Source: Pseudoselenomonas ruminantium (GTDB lineage: Bacteria > Bacillota > Negativicutes > Selenomonadales > Selenomonadaceae). Taken from it: a stretch of 64,000 nt of DNA. The position numbers and the translations under genes were made by a program. The notes beneath the pieces are model-generated. The model was not told where the DNA came from. It made no database searches and was given only the letters and a program-made list of their open reading frames with translations. The stretch covers positions 80,105-144,104 of the forward strand of contig NZ_FNJQ01000004.1 of assembly GCF_900104055.1 (NCBI RefSeq), written 5' to 3'. Shown piece after piece: positions 1 to 9,749 of the stretch; positions within the stretch are counted from its first letter, which is position 1, and every line of letters starts with the position of its first letter.

Positions 1-545
1 CGGCGTATCCCGGTGATATCGTCGGCCTTTTCGATCCGGGGGTGTTTGGCATCGGCGATACAGTCTGCGATGCTTCCCACAAGTTCAAATATGCCGATTT
101 CCCGGTATTTCCGCCCGAAAAATTCGCCCGCGTGCAGGCTAAGGATACCATGAAGCGCAAGCAGTTCGTCAAAGGCATTGAGCAGCTGACGCAGGAAGGC
201 GCCATCCAGCTCTTCCAGCAGGCTGGTGCTGGTACGGAATCCTACATCGTCGGCACGGTTGGTACCCTGCAGTTTGAAGTGCTGGAATACCGCCTTAAGA
301 ATGAATATAATGTAGATATTGAAATGAATATGCAGCCGTATGAGGTTGCGCGCTGGATGGCCTTTGAAGATGGTCATGAAGTGACGCCGGCAGAACTCAA
401 AGGTGCTGACCGTGGCATGTTCGTCTATGACCGTCATAATAACCCGGTGCTGTTGGTTAATAATGAATGGGCGCTGGGCTGGATCATGGACAACAATCCG
501 AATCTGATCCTGAATCACGTGCCTTTTGACAAAAAAGAAGCATGA
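1..545 (+). CDS. prfC: Peptide chain release factor 3, C-terminal part
   Basis: RF-3 is the GTPase that removes RF1/RF2 from the ribosome after termination. Only the last 180 codons are in the window; the reading frame is open from base 3 and the gene starts upstream. The visible part matches the RF-3 C-terminal domain, with FPPEKFARV, a GTVGTLQFEVLEYRL stretch and a final LGWIMDNNPNLIL segment. The GTPase domain is out of view. A strong intrinsic terminator follows the stop, so the gene ends its own transcript. Confidence 0.93.
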   Translation, partial: AYPGDIVGLFDPGVFGIGDTVCDASHKFKYADFPVFPPEKFARVQAKDTMKRKQFVKGIEQLTQEGAIQLFQQAGAGTESYIVGTVGTLQFEVLEYRLKNEYNVDIEMNMQPYEVARWMAFEDGHEVTPAELKGADRGMFVYDRHNNPVLLVNNEWALGWIMDNNPNLILNHVPFDKKEA

Positions 546-553
546 TCATATAG

Positions 554-596
554 CAAACTGCGAAAAAGCAATTGCGATTTTCGCAGTTTGTTTTTT
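554..596 (+). terminator. Intrinsic terminator of prfC
   Basis: A perfect 13-bp inverted repeat (arms 554-566 and 578-590, core ACTGCGAAAA) is followed at once by six T residues. Confidence 0.9.
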
Positions 597-636
597 ATTA
601 TACGCGCGTATTTGCAGGGGTATCGCCAGATAATCC

Positions 637-665
637 TTGTAAAACCGCATTTTCTATGATATTAT
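637..665 (+). promoter_or_regulatory. Candidate promoter of tig
   Basis: TTGTAA (637-642), a 17-base spacer and TATTAT (660-665) lie about 85 bases upstream of the tig start in the only gap before the gene. This was read by eye. Confidence 0.45.
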
Positions 666-750
666 ATAACAAGTATGGCATATTTGCGGTTAAATGCGCA
701 AAATCGTGTCCATACCTTGATTTAGACAATACAGGAGGTCGTTTCAGACA

Positions 751-2037
751 ATGAAAGTTACGGTTGAAAATGGTGAAAACCAGCAGGTTACTCTGACGGT
801 GGAGGTTGAAGCTGCGGAAGTTTCCAAGGCAGTGGAAAAGGCTGTAAAGCGTCTCAGCAACCGTGTAAATATTCCGGGTTTCCGCAAGGGCAAGGCTCCG
901 CGCAAGATCATCGAGCGCAACGTGGGCATGGATGCTATCATGCAGGAAGCTTTCGACATCGTTGGCCCGAAGGCTTTCGCTGATGCTCTCGAAGAGCAGA
1001 AGATCGAGCCGGTCAGCCGTCCGCAGATTGATATCGAAACGCTCGAAGATGGCAAGGATCTCGTATTCAAGGCTACGGTTACGCCGCGTCCGGAAGTTAC
1101 ACTGGGCGAATACAAAGGCCTGAAAGTAGAAAAGAACGTAGAAGCTGTAACGGATGAAGACGTAGAAAAGCAGCTCAAGACGTTCCAGGATCGTCAGGGC
1201 AAGATGGTTGATGCTCCGGAAGGCGCAGAAGTCAAAGATGGCGACTTCACGACGCTTGATTTCGAAGGTTTCGTAGATGGCGAAGCATTCGAAGGCGGCA
1301 AGGGCCAGGATTACCCGCTGCAGATTGGTTCCGGCAGCTTCATCCCGGGCTTCGAAGATCAGCTCATCGGCGCTAAGATCGGCGAAGAGAAGGAAGTAAA
1401 CGTGACGTTCCCGGAAGAATATCATGCTAAGGAACTGGCTGGCAAGGCTGCTATGTTCAAGTGCACGATCCGCAGCATCAAGCAGAAAGAACTGCCGGCT
1501 ATGGACGACGAACTGGCTAAGAAGGTCAGCAAGTTCGAGACGCTCGACGAGCTCAAGGCTGATATCCGCAAGAACCTCGAAGAAAACGCTGCACGCAAGG
1601 CTGAAAACGATCAGAAGAGCGCTGCTATCGAGATGGCAACCAACAACATCACGGTTGACATTCCGGCTGTCATGATTGACAACCGCGTGGAAGGCATGAT
1701 CCGTGAGATGGCTATGCGCCTCGAACAGCAGGGCATGAGCTTCGATGCTTACCTGCAGTATGCTGGCACGGACATCAACAAGATCCGCGAAGATTACCGT
1801 GAAACGGCTGAAAAGAATGTTCGCACGGACCTCATGCTCGAGGAAGTCGCAAAGGCTGAAGACATCAAGGTTGAGGCCAAAGACCTCGACGCTGAAGTTG
1901 CTGGCATGGCTGCCGCTTACGGTGCTACGCCGCAGCAGGTTCAGAAAATCATCAAGGAACAGGGACGCGTTGGCGATCTGGCTGCAACGGTACTGCGCAA
2001 GAAGACGGCTCAGTTCATCATCGACAGCATTGCCTAA
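751..2037 (+). CDS. tig: Trigger factor
   Basis: Ribosome-bound chaperone and peptidyl-prolyl isomerase that meets nascent chains at the exit tunnel. The 428-aa length is typical. The N-terminal ribosome-binding domain contains the signature GFRKGKAPRK near residues 45-55. An FKBP-type isomerase domain follows at about 150-240 (DFTTLDFEGFVDGEAFEGG), then the helical C-terminal chaperone domain. The start has a good ribosome site (AGGAGG) 12 bases upstream. It is first in the tig-clpP-clpX-lon-engB cluster, so folding and proteolysis factors are made together. Confidence 0.97.
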   Translation: MKVTVENGENQQVTLTVEVEAAEVSKAVEKAVKRLSNRVNIPGFRKGKAPRKIIERNVGMDAIMQEAFDIVGPKAFADALEEQKIEPVSRPQIDIETLEDGKDLVFKATVTPRPEVTLGEYKGLKVEKNVEAVTDEDVEKQLKTFQDRQGKMVDAPEGAEVKDGDFTTLDFEGFVDGEAFEGGKGQDYPLQIGSGSFIPGFEDQLIGAKIGEEKEVNVTFPEEYHAKELAGKAAMFKCTIRSIKQKELPAMDDELAKKVSKFETLDELKADIRKNLEENAARKAENDQKSAAIEMATNNITVDIPAVMIDNRVEGMIREMAMRLEQQGMSFDAYLQYAGTDINKIREDYRETAEKNVRTDLMLEEVAKAEDIKVEAKDLDAEVAGMAAAYGATPQQVQKIIKEQGRVGDLAATVLRKKTAQFIIDSIA

Positions 2038-2064
2038 TCATTCCCTGTATATGGGGGTATTCCA

Positions 2065-2676
2065 ATGAATTATGTACCTATGGTAGTAGAGCAGTCTAAC
2101 CGTGGCGAGCGGGCGTATGATATCTATTCCCGCCTGCTCAAGGACAGGATTATCTTCCTGGGCGGTCAGATTGACGATAGTGTAGCCAATGTAGTAGTAG
2201 CGCAGATGCTTTTCTTGGAATCGGAAGATCCGGACAAGGACATCTACCTCTACATCAACAGTCCCGGCGGTGTGGTTACCGCTGGCCTGGCTATCTATGA
2301 TACCATGCAGTATATCAAGCCGGACGTGTCCACGATCTGCATCGGACAGGCAGCCAGCATGGGAGCAGTGCTCCTGACGGCTGGCGCCAAGGGCAAGCGT
2401 TTTGCTCTGCCCAACGCCCGGGTGATGATTCATCAGCCGCTGGGTGGTGCCCAGGGGCAGTCCACGGACATTCAGATTCAGGCCCGTGAGATTCAGCGCA
2501 TCCGTGAAACCATCAATGACATCTTTGTTTCCTCCACGGGCAAGACCGCGGAAGAAATCAATAATGACACGGAACGCGATAACTTCATGACCGCAGCCGA
2601 GGCCAAGGCCTATGGCATTGTGGATGAAGTGATTACCCGTCCCAAGAAGACGAAGAAAAACGACGCTAAAGACTGA
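2065..2676 (+). CDS. clpP: ATP-dependent Clp protease proteolytic subunit
   Basis: Serine peptidase that forms the double-heptamer chamber fed by ClpX or ClpA/C. The protein has 203 aa. The catalytic triad is visible as Ser98 (QAASMGA), His123 (IHQPLGG) and Asp172 (ERDNF), nearly identical in position to B. subtilis ClpP. A GGGGGT ribosome site precedes the ATG. The gene sits 27 bases after tig and 11 bases before its partner clpX. Confidence 0.97.
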   Translation: MNYVPMVVEQSNRGERAYDIYSRLLKDRIIFLGGQIDDSVANVVVAQMLFLESEDPDKDIYLYINSPGGVVTAGLAIYDTMQYIKPDVSTICIGQAASMGAVLLTAGAKGKRFALPNARVMIHQPLGGAQGQSTDIQIQAREIQRIRETINDIFVSSTGKTAEEINNDTERDNFMTAAEAKAYGIVDEVITRPKKTKKNDAKD

Positions 2677-2687
2677 GGGGTGGTGTC

Positions 2688-3953
2688 ATGTTGAAGTTTG
2701 GGGATGAAAAAGGTCAGCTCAAATGCTCTTTTTGTGGCAAGACGCAGGAGCAGGTAAGGAAGCTGGTTGCAGGTCCCGGCGTCTATATCTGTGATGAATG
2801 CATTGAGCTCTGCAATGAGATCATTGAAGAAGAGTTCAGTGAGGAAGCAGAAGTAGAACTGAAGGACGTCCCAAAACCGAAGGACATCCGCGCGATCTTA
2901 GACCAGTATGTAATCGGGCAGGACGATGCCAAGAAGAGCCTTGCCGTGGCTGTTTACAACCACTACAAGCGCATCAATATGGGCCTTTCCAAAGGTGATG
3001 ATGTGGAACTGCAAAAGTCCAACATCCTGATGATTGGCCCCACGGGCAGCGGCAAGACGCTGCTGGCACAGACCTTGGCCAAGATACTCAACGTACCGTT
3101 TGCCATAGCCGATGCCACGGCATTGACCGAGGCAGGCTATGTGGGTGAGGACGTGGAGAATATTCTTCTGAAGCTCATCCAGGCCGCCGATTACGAAGTG
3201 GAGAAAGCCGAACGGGGCATTGTCTATATCGATGAAATTGATAAGATTGCCCGCAAATCGGAAAATCCTTCCATCACCCGTGATGTATCTGGTGAAGGCG
3301 TGCAGCAGGCCCTGCTGAAGATCCTGGAAGGTACTGTGGCTTCCGTTCCGCCGCAGGGCGGGCGCAAGCACCCCCATCAGGAGCTGATCCAGATTGATAC
3401 CACGAATATTCTCTTCATCTGTGGCGGTGCCTTTGACGGTATCGAGAAGGTTATCGAAAGCCGTATCGGCCAGAAACAGATGGGTTTTGGTGCCAATATC
3501 AAATCCAAGAAGCAACAGCGCAGTGTGGGGGAAACCCTCAAGAAGCTCCTGCCCGAGGATTTGCTCAAGCATGGCCTGATTCCGGAGTTTATCGGCCGTG
3601 TGCCAGTGGTAGTGACTTTGGATTCGTTGGACGAAGATGCTTTGGTCAGCATCCTGACGCAGCCGAAGAACGCTTTGGTCAAGCAGTATGCCAAGCTGCT
3701 GGAGCTGGACGGCGTGAAGCTTTCCTTTGAAGATGATGCCCTGCGGCTGATTGCCAAGGAAGCTCTGAAGCGCAAGACTGGCGCCCGTGGCTTGCGGTCG
3801 ATCATTGAAAGCATCATGTGCAATGTGATGTATGATATTCCTTCGATTGAAGGCGTCACGGCCTGTCATGTGACCAAAGAGACGGTAAACAATAAAAAAG
3901 ATCCTGTTCTGACCATCGACAAGAAGGCACAGAACAGTGAAGCATCTGCCTGA
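2688..3953 (+). CDS. clpX: ATP-dependent Clp protease ATP-binding subunit ClpX
   Basis: AAA+ unfoldase that delivers substrates to ClpP. The 421-aa protein starts with the zinc-binding dimerisation domain (C13, C16, C35, C38). Walker A is GPTGSGKT at 117-124 and Walker B is VYIDEID near 183-189. The sensor-rich C-terminal domain ends in [10 protein letters not shown]. It follows clpP directly, so the two subunits are co-transcribed. Confidence 0.97.
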   Translation: MLKFGDEKGQLKCSFCGKTQEQVRKLVAGPGVYICDECIELCNEIIEEEFSEEAEVELKDVPKPKDIRAILDQYVIGQDDAKKSLAVAVYNHYKRINMGLSKGDDVELQKSNILMIGPTGSGKTLLAQTLAKILNVPFAIADATALTEAGYVGEDVENILLKLIQAADYEVEKAERGIVYIDEIDKIARKSENPSITRDVSGEGVQQALLKILEGTVASVPPQGGRKHPHQELIQIDTTNILFICGGAFDGIEKVIESRIGQKQMGFGANIKSKKQQRSVGETLKKLLPEDLLKHGLIPEFIGRVPVVVTLDSLDEDALVSILTQPKNALVKQYAKLLELDGVKLSFEDDALRLIAKEALKRKTGARGLRSIIESIMCNVMYDIPSIEGVTACHVTKETVNNKKDPVLTIDKKAQNSEASA

Positions 3954-3976
3954 CTTATGGCAGGCGTAAGGCGAGG

Positions 3977-4012
3977 CGTTGCTGAGGCAGCGCCTTGTTT
4001 ATATATTACTAT
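3977..4012 (+). terminator. Weak terminator between clpX and lon
   Basis: An imperfect GC-rich hairpin (AGGCGTTGC against GCAGCGCCT, 3977-3998) is followed by a T/A-rich stretch. Some read-through into lon is likely. Confidence 0.4.
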
Positions 4013-4035
4013 TTTAGGAAAAAGGAGGGAGTCAA

Positions 4036-6339
4036 ATGGCTGAACTGCGTACATTGCCATTGCTGCCCTTGCGGGGCATGGTCGTATTCCCTTATATGAT
4101 GATTCATATCGATGTGGGCCGTGACCGTTCCATGGCGGCTATCGAAGAGGCCATGGTGGAAAACCGCGAGGTCATGCTCACGACGCAGACGGATGCGGAA
4201 GCCGAGGAATTCACCTTTGAGGAGCTCTATCCCGTAGGTGTGGTGGCAGAGATTCGTCAGGTCATCAAACTGCCCGGTGATACGGTGCGGGTACTCGTGG
4301 AAGGTAAACGCCGGGCCTTGATTCATGAATTCCATGAGCAGGAGAATTTTGATGCTGTTGAAGTGGAGGAATTCACCGATAAGATCGATACGTCCATGAA
4401 TATGGAGGCGCTCAACCGGGCTGTTGTCCATCAGTTTGAGGAATGGGTGCGCCTGTCCAAGAAGATTCCACCTGAGACGTTGGTTTCTGTGGCCATCATC
4501 GATGATGCCGGCAGACTGGCAGATCTTATCGCGAGCCACTTGAATCTCAAGGTGGAAACTCGTCAGGAGCTTCTGGCCGCCATTGATGTGAAGGAGCGTC
4601 TGGAAAAACTCTATGCCGTGCTCACCCGCGAAATGGAAATCCTGCAAATGGAGCATAAGATTGGCAAGCAGGTGCGCAAGCAGATGGACAAGATCCAGAA
4701 GGATTACTATCTGCGTGAACAGATCAAGGCCATCCGTCAGGAACTCGGCGACAGCAACAAGAGTGAGATTGACGAAGCCCGCAAGAAGCTGCAGGAGGGG
4801 AATTACCCGGAATTTGTACAGAAAGCCGTGGAAAAGGAACTGAACCGACTCGATACCTTCAGCAATATGCACGCGGAAGCCGGGGTGATCCGTAACTATA
4901 TCGACTGCCTGCTGGAACTGCCCTGGAATGAGGAATCCGAAGATACGGTGGACATTGCCGCTGCCAAGAAGATCCTCGATGAAGACCATTATGGCCTGGA
5001 AAAGGTCAAGGATCGGATTCTCGACTATCTGGCCGTGCATAAGCTGGCCAAGGATAAGAGCGCGCCGATTCTTTGTCTGGTAGGTCCTCCCGGCGTGGGC
5101 AAGACATCACTGGCAACCTCTGTGGCCCGGGCTACAGGACGGGAATTTGTCCGAGCTTCCTTAGGCGGCGTCCGCGATGAAGCCGAAATCCGCGGCCATC
5201 GTCGTACCTATGTCGGGGCTATGCCTGGCCGCATCATTGACGGTCTGCGCAAGGTGGGCAAGAAGAATCCCGTGTTCCTGCTCGACGAGATCGACAAGCT
5301 TTCGGGCGATTACCATGGCGATCCGTCTGCGGCTCTGCTGGAAGTTTTAGATCCTGCGCAGAATTCCACCTTCAGTGACCACTTTGTGGATCTACCCTTT
5401 GACCTGTCAAAGGTATTCTGGATCGTTACGGCCAACAATCTGGGCAATATTCCCCGTCCTTTGCGCGACAGAATGGAAATCATCCAACTGTCGAGTTATA
5501 CGGAAGTGGAGAAGCTTGAGATTGCCAAGCGCTATCTGGTCGCCCGCCAGCGTACCCAGAATGGCTTGAAAGCCAAGGATATCAGTTTCGGTACCGGCGT
5601 GTTGCAAAAAATCATCAGTGATTATACAAGGGAATCCGGTGTCCGCGAACTGGAACGGGAAATCGGCAGCGTCTGCCGCAAGGCCGCCCGCAAGATCGTG
5701 GAAGGCGAAGAAGCGCCCATCAAGGTCACGAAGAAAAATCTCACGGACTTCTTGGGCAAGGTGAAGTTCCAGGATACCAAGGCCAACAAGAAGCCACAAG
5801 TGGGCGTGGTCACGGGCATGGCCTGGACCGAAGTCGGCGGTACCATCCTGCCCACGGAAGTCACCGTGCTCAAAGGCAAGGGCAAGCTGATCCTGACCGG
5901 TCAGATTGGCGACGTGATGCAGGAATCAGCGCAGGCTGGCCTGACCTATGTGCGCAGCCGTTCGGATAAGCTCAAGCTGGCTGATGACTTCTACGAGAAG
6001 GAAGATATCCATATCCATCTGCCGGAGGGTGCTATTCCCAAGGATGGCCCATCGGCAGGCATCACCATGGCAACCGGCATGATTTCGGCCCTGACAGGCC
6101 GGAAGGTCAGAAGTGATGTGGCCATGACCGGTGAGATTACCCTGCGCGGTCATGTCCTGCCCATTGGCGGTCTCAAGGAGAAAGTACTGGCTGCCTACCG
6201 TGAAGGCATGAAGACCATCGTTCTGCCCAAGGACAACGAGAAGGATATCGACGATATCCCTGAGGTTGTGCGGGAGAAACTGGAATTCAAGCCTGTGGAA
6301 TCCATGGATGAAGTGCTGAAAATTGCATTGTTGAAGTAA
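4036..6339 (+). CDS. lon: ATP-dependent Lon protease
   Basis: Hexameric AAA+ serine protease that degrades damaged and regulatory proteins. The protein has 767 aa, normal for LonA. The N-terminal LON substrate-binding domain (about 1-200, opening with [15 protein letters not shown]) is followed by a coiled-coil region. Walker A is GPPGVGKT at 350-357. The protease dyad is Ser673 (DGPSAG) and Lys716 (GLKEK). A GGAGGGAG ribosome site lies before the ATG. It is fourth in the proteostasis cluster and is followed by a terminator hairpin. Confidence 0.97.
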   Translation: MAELRTLPLLPLRGMVVFPYMMIHIDVGRDRSMAAIEEAMVENREVMLTTQTDAEAEEFTFEELYPVGVVAEIRQVIKLPGDTVRVLVEGKRRALIHEFHEQENFDAVEVEEFTDKIDTSMNMEALNRAVVHQFEEWVRLSKKIPPETLVSVAIIDDAGRLADLIASHLNLKVETRQELLAAIDVKERLEKLYAVLTREMEILQMEHKIGKQVRKQMDKIQKDYYLREQIKAIRQELGDSNKSEIDEARKKLQEGNYPEFVQKAVEKELNRLDTFSNMHAEAGVIRNYIDCLLELPWNEESEDTVDIAAAKKILDEDHYGLEKVKDRILDYLAVHKLAKDKSAPILCLVGPPGVGKTSLATSVARATGREFVRASLGGVRDEAEIRGHRRTYVGAMPGRIIDGLRKVGKKNPVFLLDEIDKLSGDYHGDPSAALLEVLDPAQNSTFSDHFVDLPFDLSKVFWIVTANNLGNIPRPLRDRMEIIQLSSYTEVEKLEIAKRYLVARQRTQNGLKAKDISFGTGVLQKIISDYTRESGVRELEREIGSVCRKAARKIVEGEEAPIKVTKKNLTDFLGKVKFQDTKANKKPQVGVVTGMAWTEVGGTILPTEVTVLKGKGKLILTGQIGDVMQESAQAGLTYVRSRSDKLKLADDFYEKEDIHIHLPEGAIPKDGPSAGITMATGMISALTGRKVRSDVAMTGEITLRGHVLPIGGLKEKVLAAYREGMKTIVLPKDNEKDIDDIPEVVREKLEFKPVESMDEVLKIALLK

Positions 6340-6340
6340 A

Positions 6341-6372
6341 AAAAGCCTTCCCTGAGGGGAAGGCTTTTACAA
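6341..6372 (+). terminator. Terminator/attenuator hairpin between lon and engB
   Basis: A perfect 12-bp stem (6341-6352 with 6357-6368) has a TGAG loop and the 3' arm ends in TTTT. The ribosome site of engB begins only a few bases later, so read-through must supply engB unless a promoter lies inside lon. Confidence 0.7.
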
Positions 6373-6386
6373 AGGAGATGAAATAA

Positions 6387-7010
6387 TTGAAAGATAGAGT
6401 AATCATCACCCAGGGACAGTATGTGGCTTCTGCCGTCAAAAAGGACCAGTACCCTGAGGCAGATCTGCCGGAAATCGTCTTTATCGGCCGTTCCAATGTG
6501 GGAAAATCCTCGCTGATCAACTCCCTGACGCGCGTCAATAACCTGGCCCGCGTATCGTCACAGCCCGGCAAGACGCAGACCATCAACTTCTTTGAAGTAG
6601 GCGTCAAGATTGCGGAGGTAGAGGAACGCAAGGCCTTCTACCTCGTTGATCTGCCCGGTTATGGCTATGCCAAGACTGGCAAGGAGAAGCGTAAGATCTG
6701 GTCGAAGTTTATCGAAGAATATCTGCTGAACTCCCCGCGGCTCTCGTTTGTCTGCCAGCTGATTGACAGCCGCCATGAGCCCATGGCTTCGGATGTGGAG
6801 ATGTTCAACTGGCTCGTGGACAACGGCATTCCTGTGCTGATCATCGCCACTAAGGTGGATAAGATCGGCAAGAACGAGCGGGCCAAGAATATTGCGGCCA
6901 TCAAGCGCAAACTGGGCATCAAGGAGATTTCCGTGCTGCCGTATTCCTCGTTAAAAAATGAAGGCCGTTCAGATTTACTTGACGTTATCGGTGATTCTTT
7001 GTTAGAATAA
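6387..7010 (+). CDS. engB: Ribosome biogenesis GTP-binding protein EngB (YsxC/YihA)
   Basis: Essential GTPase for 50S subunit assembly. The 207-aa protein has G1 GRSNVGKSS (34-42), G2 around PGKTQTIN, G3 DLPGYGYA and G4 TKVDK. The start is TTG at 6387, with GGAG just upstream; the ATG at 6379 meets a stop after two codons and cannot be used. It follows lon, the usual lon-ysxC linkage of Firmicutes. Confidence 0.95.
   Translation: MKDRVIITQGQYVASAVKKDQYPEADLPEIVFIGRSNVGKSSLINSLTRVNNLARVSSQPGKTQTINFFEVGVKIAEVEERKAFYLVDLPGYGYAKTGKEKRKIWSKFIEEYLLNSPRLSFVCQLIDSRHEPMASDVEMFNWLVDNGIPVLIIATKVDKIGKNERAKNIAAIKRKLGIKEISVLPYSSLKNEGRSDLLDVIGDSLLE
6979..7008 (+). promoter_or_regulatory. Promoter for the ahbAB-like pair, inside the end of engB
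   Basis: TTGACG (6979-6984), an 18-base spacer and TAGAAT (7003-7008) form a good sigma-A promoter across the last codons of engB. The expected start site is about 7015, immediately before the palindrome at 7020-7040. Confidence 0.65.
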
Positions 7011-7019
7011 AGACAGAGA

Positions 7020-7040
7020 AATATGAATCGGATTCATATT
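7020..7040. promoter_or_regulatory. 21-bp palindromic operator candidate
   Basis: AATATGAATC-G-GATTCATATT is a perfect inverted repeat around one G. It lies just downstream of the predicted +1 of the ahbAB-like operon, where a bound repressor would block transcription. The binding protein is unknown. Confidence 0.6.
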
Positions 7041-7095
7041 ACGCAGAAATCATGTGTATTGCGGACGAATCACGATGACGACAGGGAGAGGGATT

Positions 7096-7557
7096 ATGAT
7101 GATGGCTTTGACGGATTTCGATAAATCCTTATTGAATCTGCTGCAGGGAAGCCTGCCCGTATGCAGCCGGCCTTTTGCTAAGCTGGCAGAGGAACTGGGC
7201 ACTGATGAGCAGACCGTGCTGACAAGGGTGCAGGAACTGAAGAAAGAAGGCTACCTGCGGCGTATCGGTACGTTCTTTGATTCCAATAACTTGGGTTATA
7301 AGGGAACCTTGGTCGCACTCAAGGTCAACCCTGCGAAGATGCAGACGGTAGCCGAGGCCATCAATCACTATCCCGGCGCTACCCATAATTACGAGCGGGA
7401 AGGCCGCTATAATCTGTGGTTCACCCTGCTGACGCCGAATCTCGAAACAGAGGCAAAGATTCTCAGCGAAGTCCAGTCCTTGAATGGAGTGGAGGATATG
7501 CTGAATCTCAAGGCCAATAAGAAATACAAGATCAATGTGCAGTTCAAACTGCATTAA
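7096..7557 (+). CDS. ahbA: AsnC/Lrp-fold protein, AhbA-like siroheme decarboxylase subunit
   Basis: The 153-aa protein has an N-terminal winged helix (LTDFDKSLLNLLQ... and TRVQELKKEGYLRRIG) and an AsnC-type ligand domain. AhbA and AhbB form a heterodimer that decarboxylates siroheme to didecarboxysiroheme in the alternative heme and d1 heme pathways. Evidence for that over plain Lrp regulation is the conserved HNYER segment and the neighbouring AhbB-like paralogue. I chose the ATG at 7096 because AGGGAGAGGGA lies right before it; ATGs at 7099 and 7102 are equally possible. A small Lrp-type regulator remains possible. Confidence 0.72.
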   Translation: MMMALTDFDKSLLNLLQGSLPVCSRPFAKLAEELGTDEQTVLTRVQELKKEGYLRRIGTFFDSNNLGYKGTLVALKVNPAKMQTVAEAINHYPGATHNYEREGRYNLWFTLLTPNLETEAKILSEVQSLNGVEDMLNLKANKKYKINVQFKLH

Positions 7558-7569
7558 GGGGGCGGGAAT

Positions 7570-8061
7570 ATGGCAGCAGAAGTTTTGGAAGAAATCAGTG
7601 AATTAGATAAACGTATTGTCCGTGCCCTGCAGGGCGATTTTCCGCTGGTAGCTGAACCTTACAAGACACTGGCCGAACAGGTCGGTGTCAGCGAAGAGAC
7701 ATTCCTGGAGCGCGTGCAGGCTATGCGGGACAGCAGGAAAATCCGCAAGATGGGCGCTGTCCTGCGCCATCGGGAAGTCGGTTTTACGGCCAATGTGCTG
7801 GTAGCTTGGGAAGTTCCCGCAGACAGGCTGGATACGATAGCGCAGCAGATGGCCGCCAGTCCGTCCGTGTCCCATTGTTATGACCGCAATACGGCGCCAG
7901 ATTGGCCTTATAATCTTTACACGATGGTGCATGGCCATAGCCGTGAGGAATGTGAGCATGTCGTGGCAGAACTTGGCGAGGCCTGTCAGGTCAGCAAGCA
8001 TGTGATGCTGTATTCCCGCCGCGAATGGAAGAAAACGGCCATGAAGTATTTTATGGAATAA
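7570..8061 (+). CDS. ahbB: AsnC/Lrp-fold protein, AhbB-like siroheme decarboxylase subunit
   Basis: A 163-aa paralogue of the preceding gene, 12 bases downstream and in the same operon. It carries the segment SHCYDRNTAPDWPYNLYTMV, which is characteristic of AhbB/NirH-type siroheme decarboxylases; the His and Arg-rich loop contacts siroheme propionates in known members. No AhbC/AhbD (radical SAM) genes are in view, so whether the cell completes heme this way cannot be decided here. A terminator follows. Confidence 0.75.
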   Translation: MAAEVLEEISELDKRIVRALQGDFPLVAEPYKTLAEQVGVSEETFLERVQAMRDSRKIRKMGAVLRHREVGFTANVLVAWEVPADRLDTIAQQMAASPSVSHCYDRNTAPDWPYNLYTMVHGHSREECEHVVAELGEACQVSKHVMLYSRREWKKTAMKYFME

Positions 8062-8062
8062 G

Positions 8063-8101
8063 AAAAAGGTTCAAGGGTAGATCTTATCCTTGAACCTTTT
8101 T
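8063..8101 (+). terminator. Terminator of the ahbAB-like operon
   Basis: Stem AAAAAGGTTCAAGG (8063-8076) pairs with CCTTGAACCTTTTT (8088-8101), whose 3' end forms the T tract. Confidence 0.9.
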
Positions 8102-8187
8102 ACTTTATTTTACCCGCTGAATGTGTTAATATGTAAACAGTGTTTCGTCAACAAAAACAAATTTCACTTATAAGCGAGGTAATCCAT

Positions 8188-9372
8188 ATGGTCAACAACA
8201 AAATGTATGAACTTGGCACGAAGAAATCCACGATTCGGACAATCTTTGAATTTGGCCGCAAGCGGGCTGCTGAAGTCGGGGAGGAGAATGTCTATGACTT
8301 CAGCCTGGGCAATCCCAACGTGCCCACGCCGGATTTTATCAAGGAAGCCGCTGTGGATATACTGACAAATATGGAGCCAGCAGCCATTCATGGCTATACG
8401 GTAGCACCGGGCAATCCGCAGGTGCGGGAGAAACTGGCGGAGAGCATCAACAGCCGCTTTGGTGTGAACATCGCTGGCAAGAACCTGTTTCTGACCGCTG
8501 GGGCAGCTGCCTCCATCACGATTTGCTTCAAGGCCTTGTCCCAGCCGGAGGATGAATATATTACCTTTGCGCCGTTCTTCCCCGAATACCGTGCTTTCGT
8601 GGAATCTGTCGGTGGCAAATTAGTCGTGGTTCCAGCGCAGCCGGAGGACTGGCAGATTGATTTTGAGGCCTTTGAAAAACTGGTGACCAATCATACGAAG
8701 GCCGTTATTGTCAATTCCCCGAACAATCCCAGCGGCGCTGTCTATTCCGAGGATACCATAAAGAAACTGGCTGAGATCCTGCGGGTTAAGGAACAGGAAT
8801 ACCGTCACCCCATTTTCATCATTTCGGATGAGCCTTACCGGGAAATTGCGTTTGAAGGTTATACGGTGCCTTATATCCCGAAATACTATGACAATACGCT
8901 GGTCTGCTATTCTTACAGTAAATCCTTCTCCCTGCCTGGTGAACGCATTGGCTATATCATGGTGCCGGACAGTGTGGCTGACTTTGGCAAGGTATATGGT
9001 GCCATTGCCGGTGCTGCCCGCGTGCTCACACATGTGAATGCACCGTCTTTGTGGCAGTTGGTGATTGGTCGTTGTGCAGATAAGCCTTCGGATATCAGCA
9101 CTTATGTGAAGAATGGCCAGCTTCTGTATCAGGGGCTCATCGATGCTGGTTTTGAATGCGTCAAACCGCAGGGGGCGTTCTATCTGTTCCCTAAGTGTCT
9201 CGAGGAAGACGATTATGCGTTCTGTGAACGGGCAAAGAAATACGATCTGCTGCTGGTTCCGGGTACGGATTTTGGCTGCCCTGGTTATTTCCGTGCCGCA
9301 TACTGCATCAAGACTGAGACCATTAAAAAATCCCTGCCTTTGTTCAAGAAATTGGCAGCAGAATATAAATAA
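8188..9372 (+). CDS. Pyridoxal-phosphate aminotransferase, class I/II
   Basis: A 394-aa fold-type I aminotransferase. It has the substrate loop SPNNPSGAVYS and the PLP-lysine region YSYSKSFSLPGERIGY; SDEPYRE supplies the PLP-binding Asp/Tyr. The nearest family by pattern is the aspartate/aromatic aminotransferase group. The substrate cannot be read from sequence. The start at 8188 is preceded by AAGCGAGGT; upstream in-frame codons lack a ribosome site. It is monocistronic, with terminators on both sides. Confidence 0.88.
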   Translation: MVNNKMYELGTKKSTIRTIFEFGRKRAAEVGEENVYDFSLGNPNVPTPDFIKEAAVDILTNMEPAAIHGYTVAPGNPQVREKLAESINSRFGVNIAGKNLFLTAGAAASITICFKALSQPEDEYITFAPFFPEYRAFVESVGGKLVVVPAQPEDWQIDFEAFEKLVTNHTKAVIVNSPNNPSGAVYSEDTIKKLAEILRVKEQEYRHPIFIISDEPYREIAFEGYTVPYIPKYYDNTLVCYSYSKSFSLPGERIGYIMVPDSVADFGKVYGAIAGAARVLTHVNAPSLWQLVIGRCADKPSDISTYVKNGQLLYQGLIDAGFECVKPQGAFYLFPKCLEEDDYAFCERAKKYDLLLVPGTDFGCPGYFRAAYCIKTETIKKSLPLFKKLAAEYK

Positions 9373-9379
9373 GCGATTC

Positions 9380-9420
9380 GGCTCCAACCTGTTGATAGGT
9401 TGGAGCCAAACTGTTCTTTT
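9380..9420 (+). terminator. Terminator of the aminotransferase gene
   Basis: A perfect 11-bp stem GGCTCCAACCT/AGGTTGGAGCC (9380-9390, 9397-9407) is followed by a T-rich stretch ending TTCTTTT. Confidence 0.8.
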
Positions 9421-9494
9421 CGCTAAAATCAGTAGGAATTATCGGTGAAATATGGTATCATATATCTTAGCTTAAATTATCAGGGGGGATTCTC

Positions 9495-9749
9495 ATGGTA
9501 AGTGAAGAAACTATGATGTTTAAAATGGGCAGCGAGGAAAACAAGGCGGAAACGATTATCCGTCAGGCGACTGCTGCCATGGAAGAGAAGGGCTACAACC
9601 CCGTCAATCAGCTGGTCGGGTATCTTCTGTCCGGCGATCCGGCCTATGTGACCAGCTACAAGGAAGCCCGAAGTCTTATCCGCAAGCTGGAACGTGATGA
9701 ATTGTTGGAGGAACTGGTACGTTCCTATTTGGAGAAACTGAAAAAATGA
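9495..9749 (+). CDS. ireB: IreB family regulatory phosphoprotein (DUF965)
   Basis: A small 84-aa protein of the UPF0297 family. In Enterococcus, IreB is a substrate of the kinase IreK and limits cephalosporin resistance. Characteristic segments are [20 protein letters not shown] and [24 protein letters not shown] ribosome site is 9 bases before ATG. It overlaps ruvX by four bases (ATGA) and heads the conserved ireB-ruvX-DUF1292-mltG order. Confidence 0.93.
   Translation: MVSEETMMFKMGSEENKAETIIRQATAAMEEKGYNPVNQLVGYLLSGDPAYVTSYKEARSLIRKLERDELLEELVRSYLEKLKK

Noticed and set aside
598..1425. Long - strand frame opposite trigger factor
   Set aside because: It crosses the intergenic promoter and a conserved gene; no ribosome site or family.
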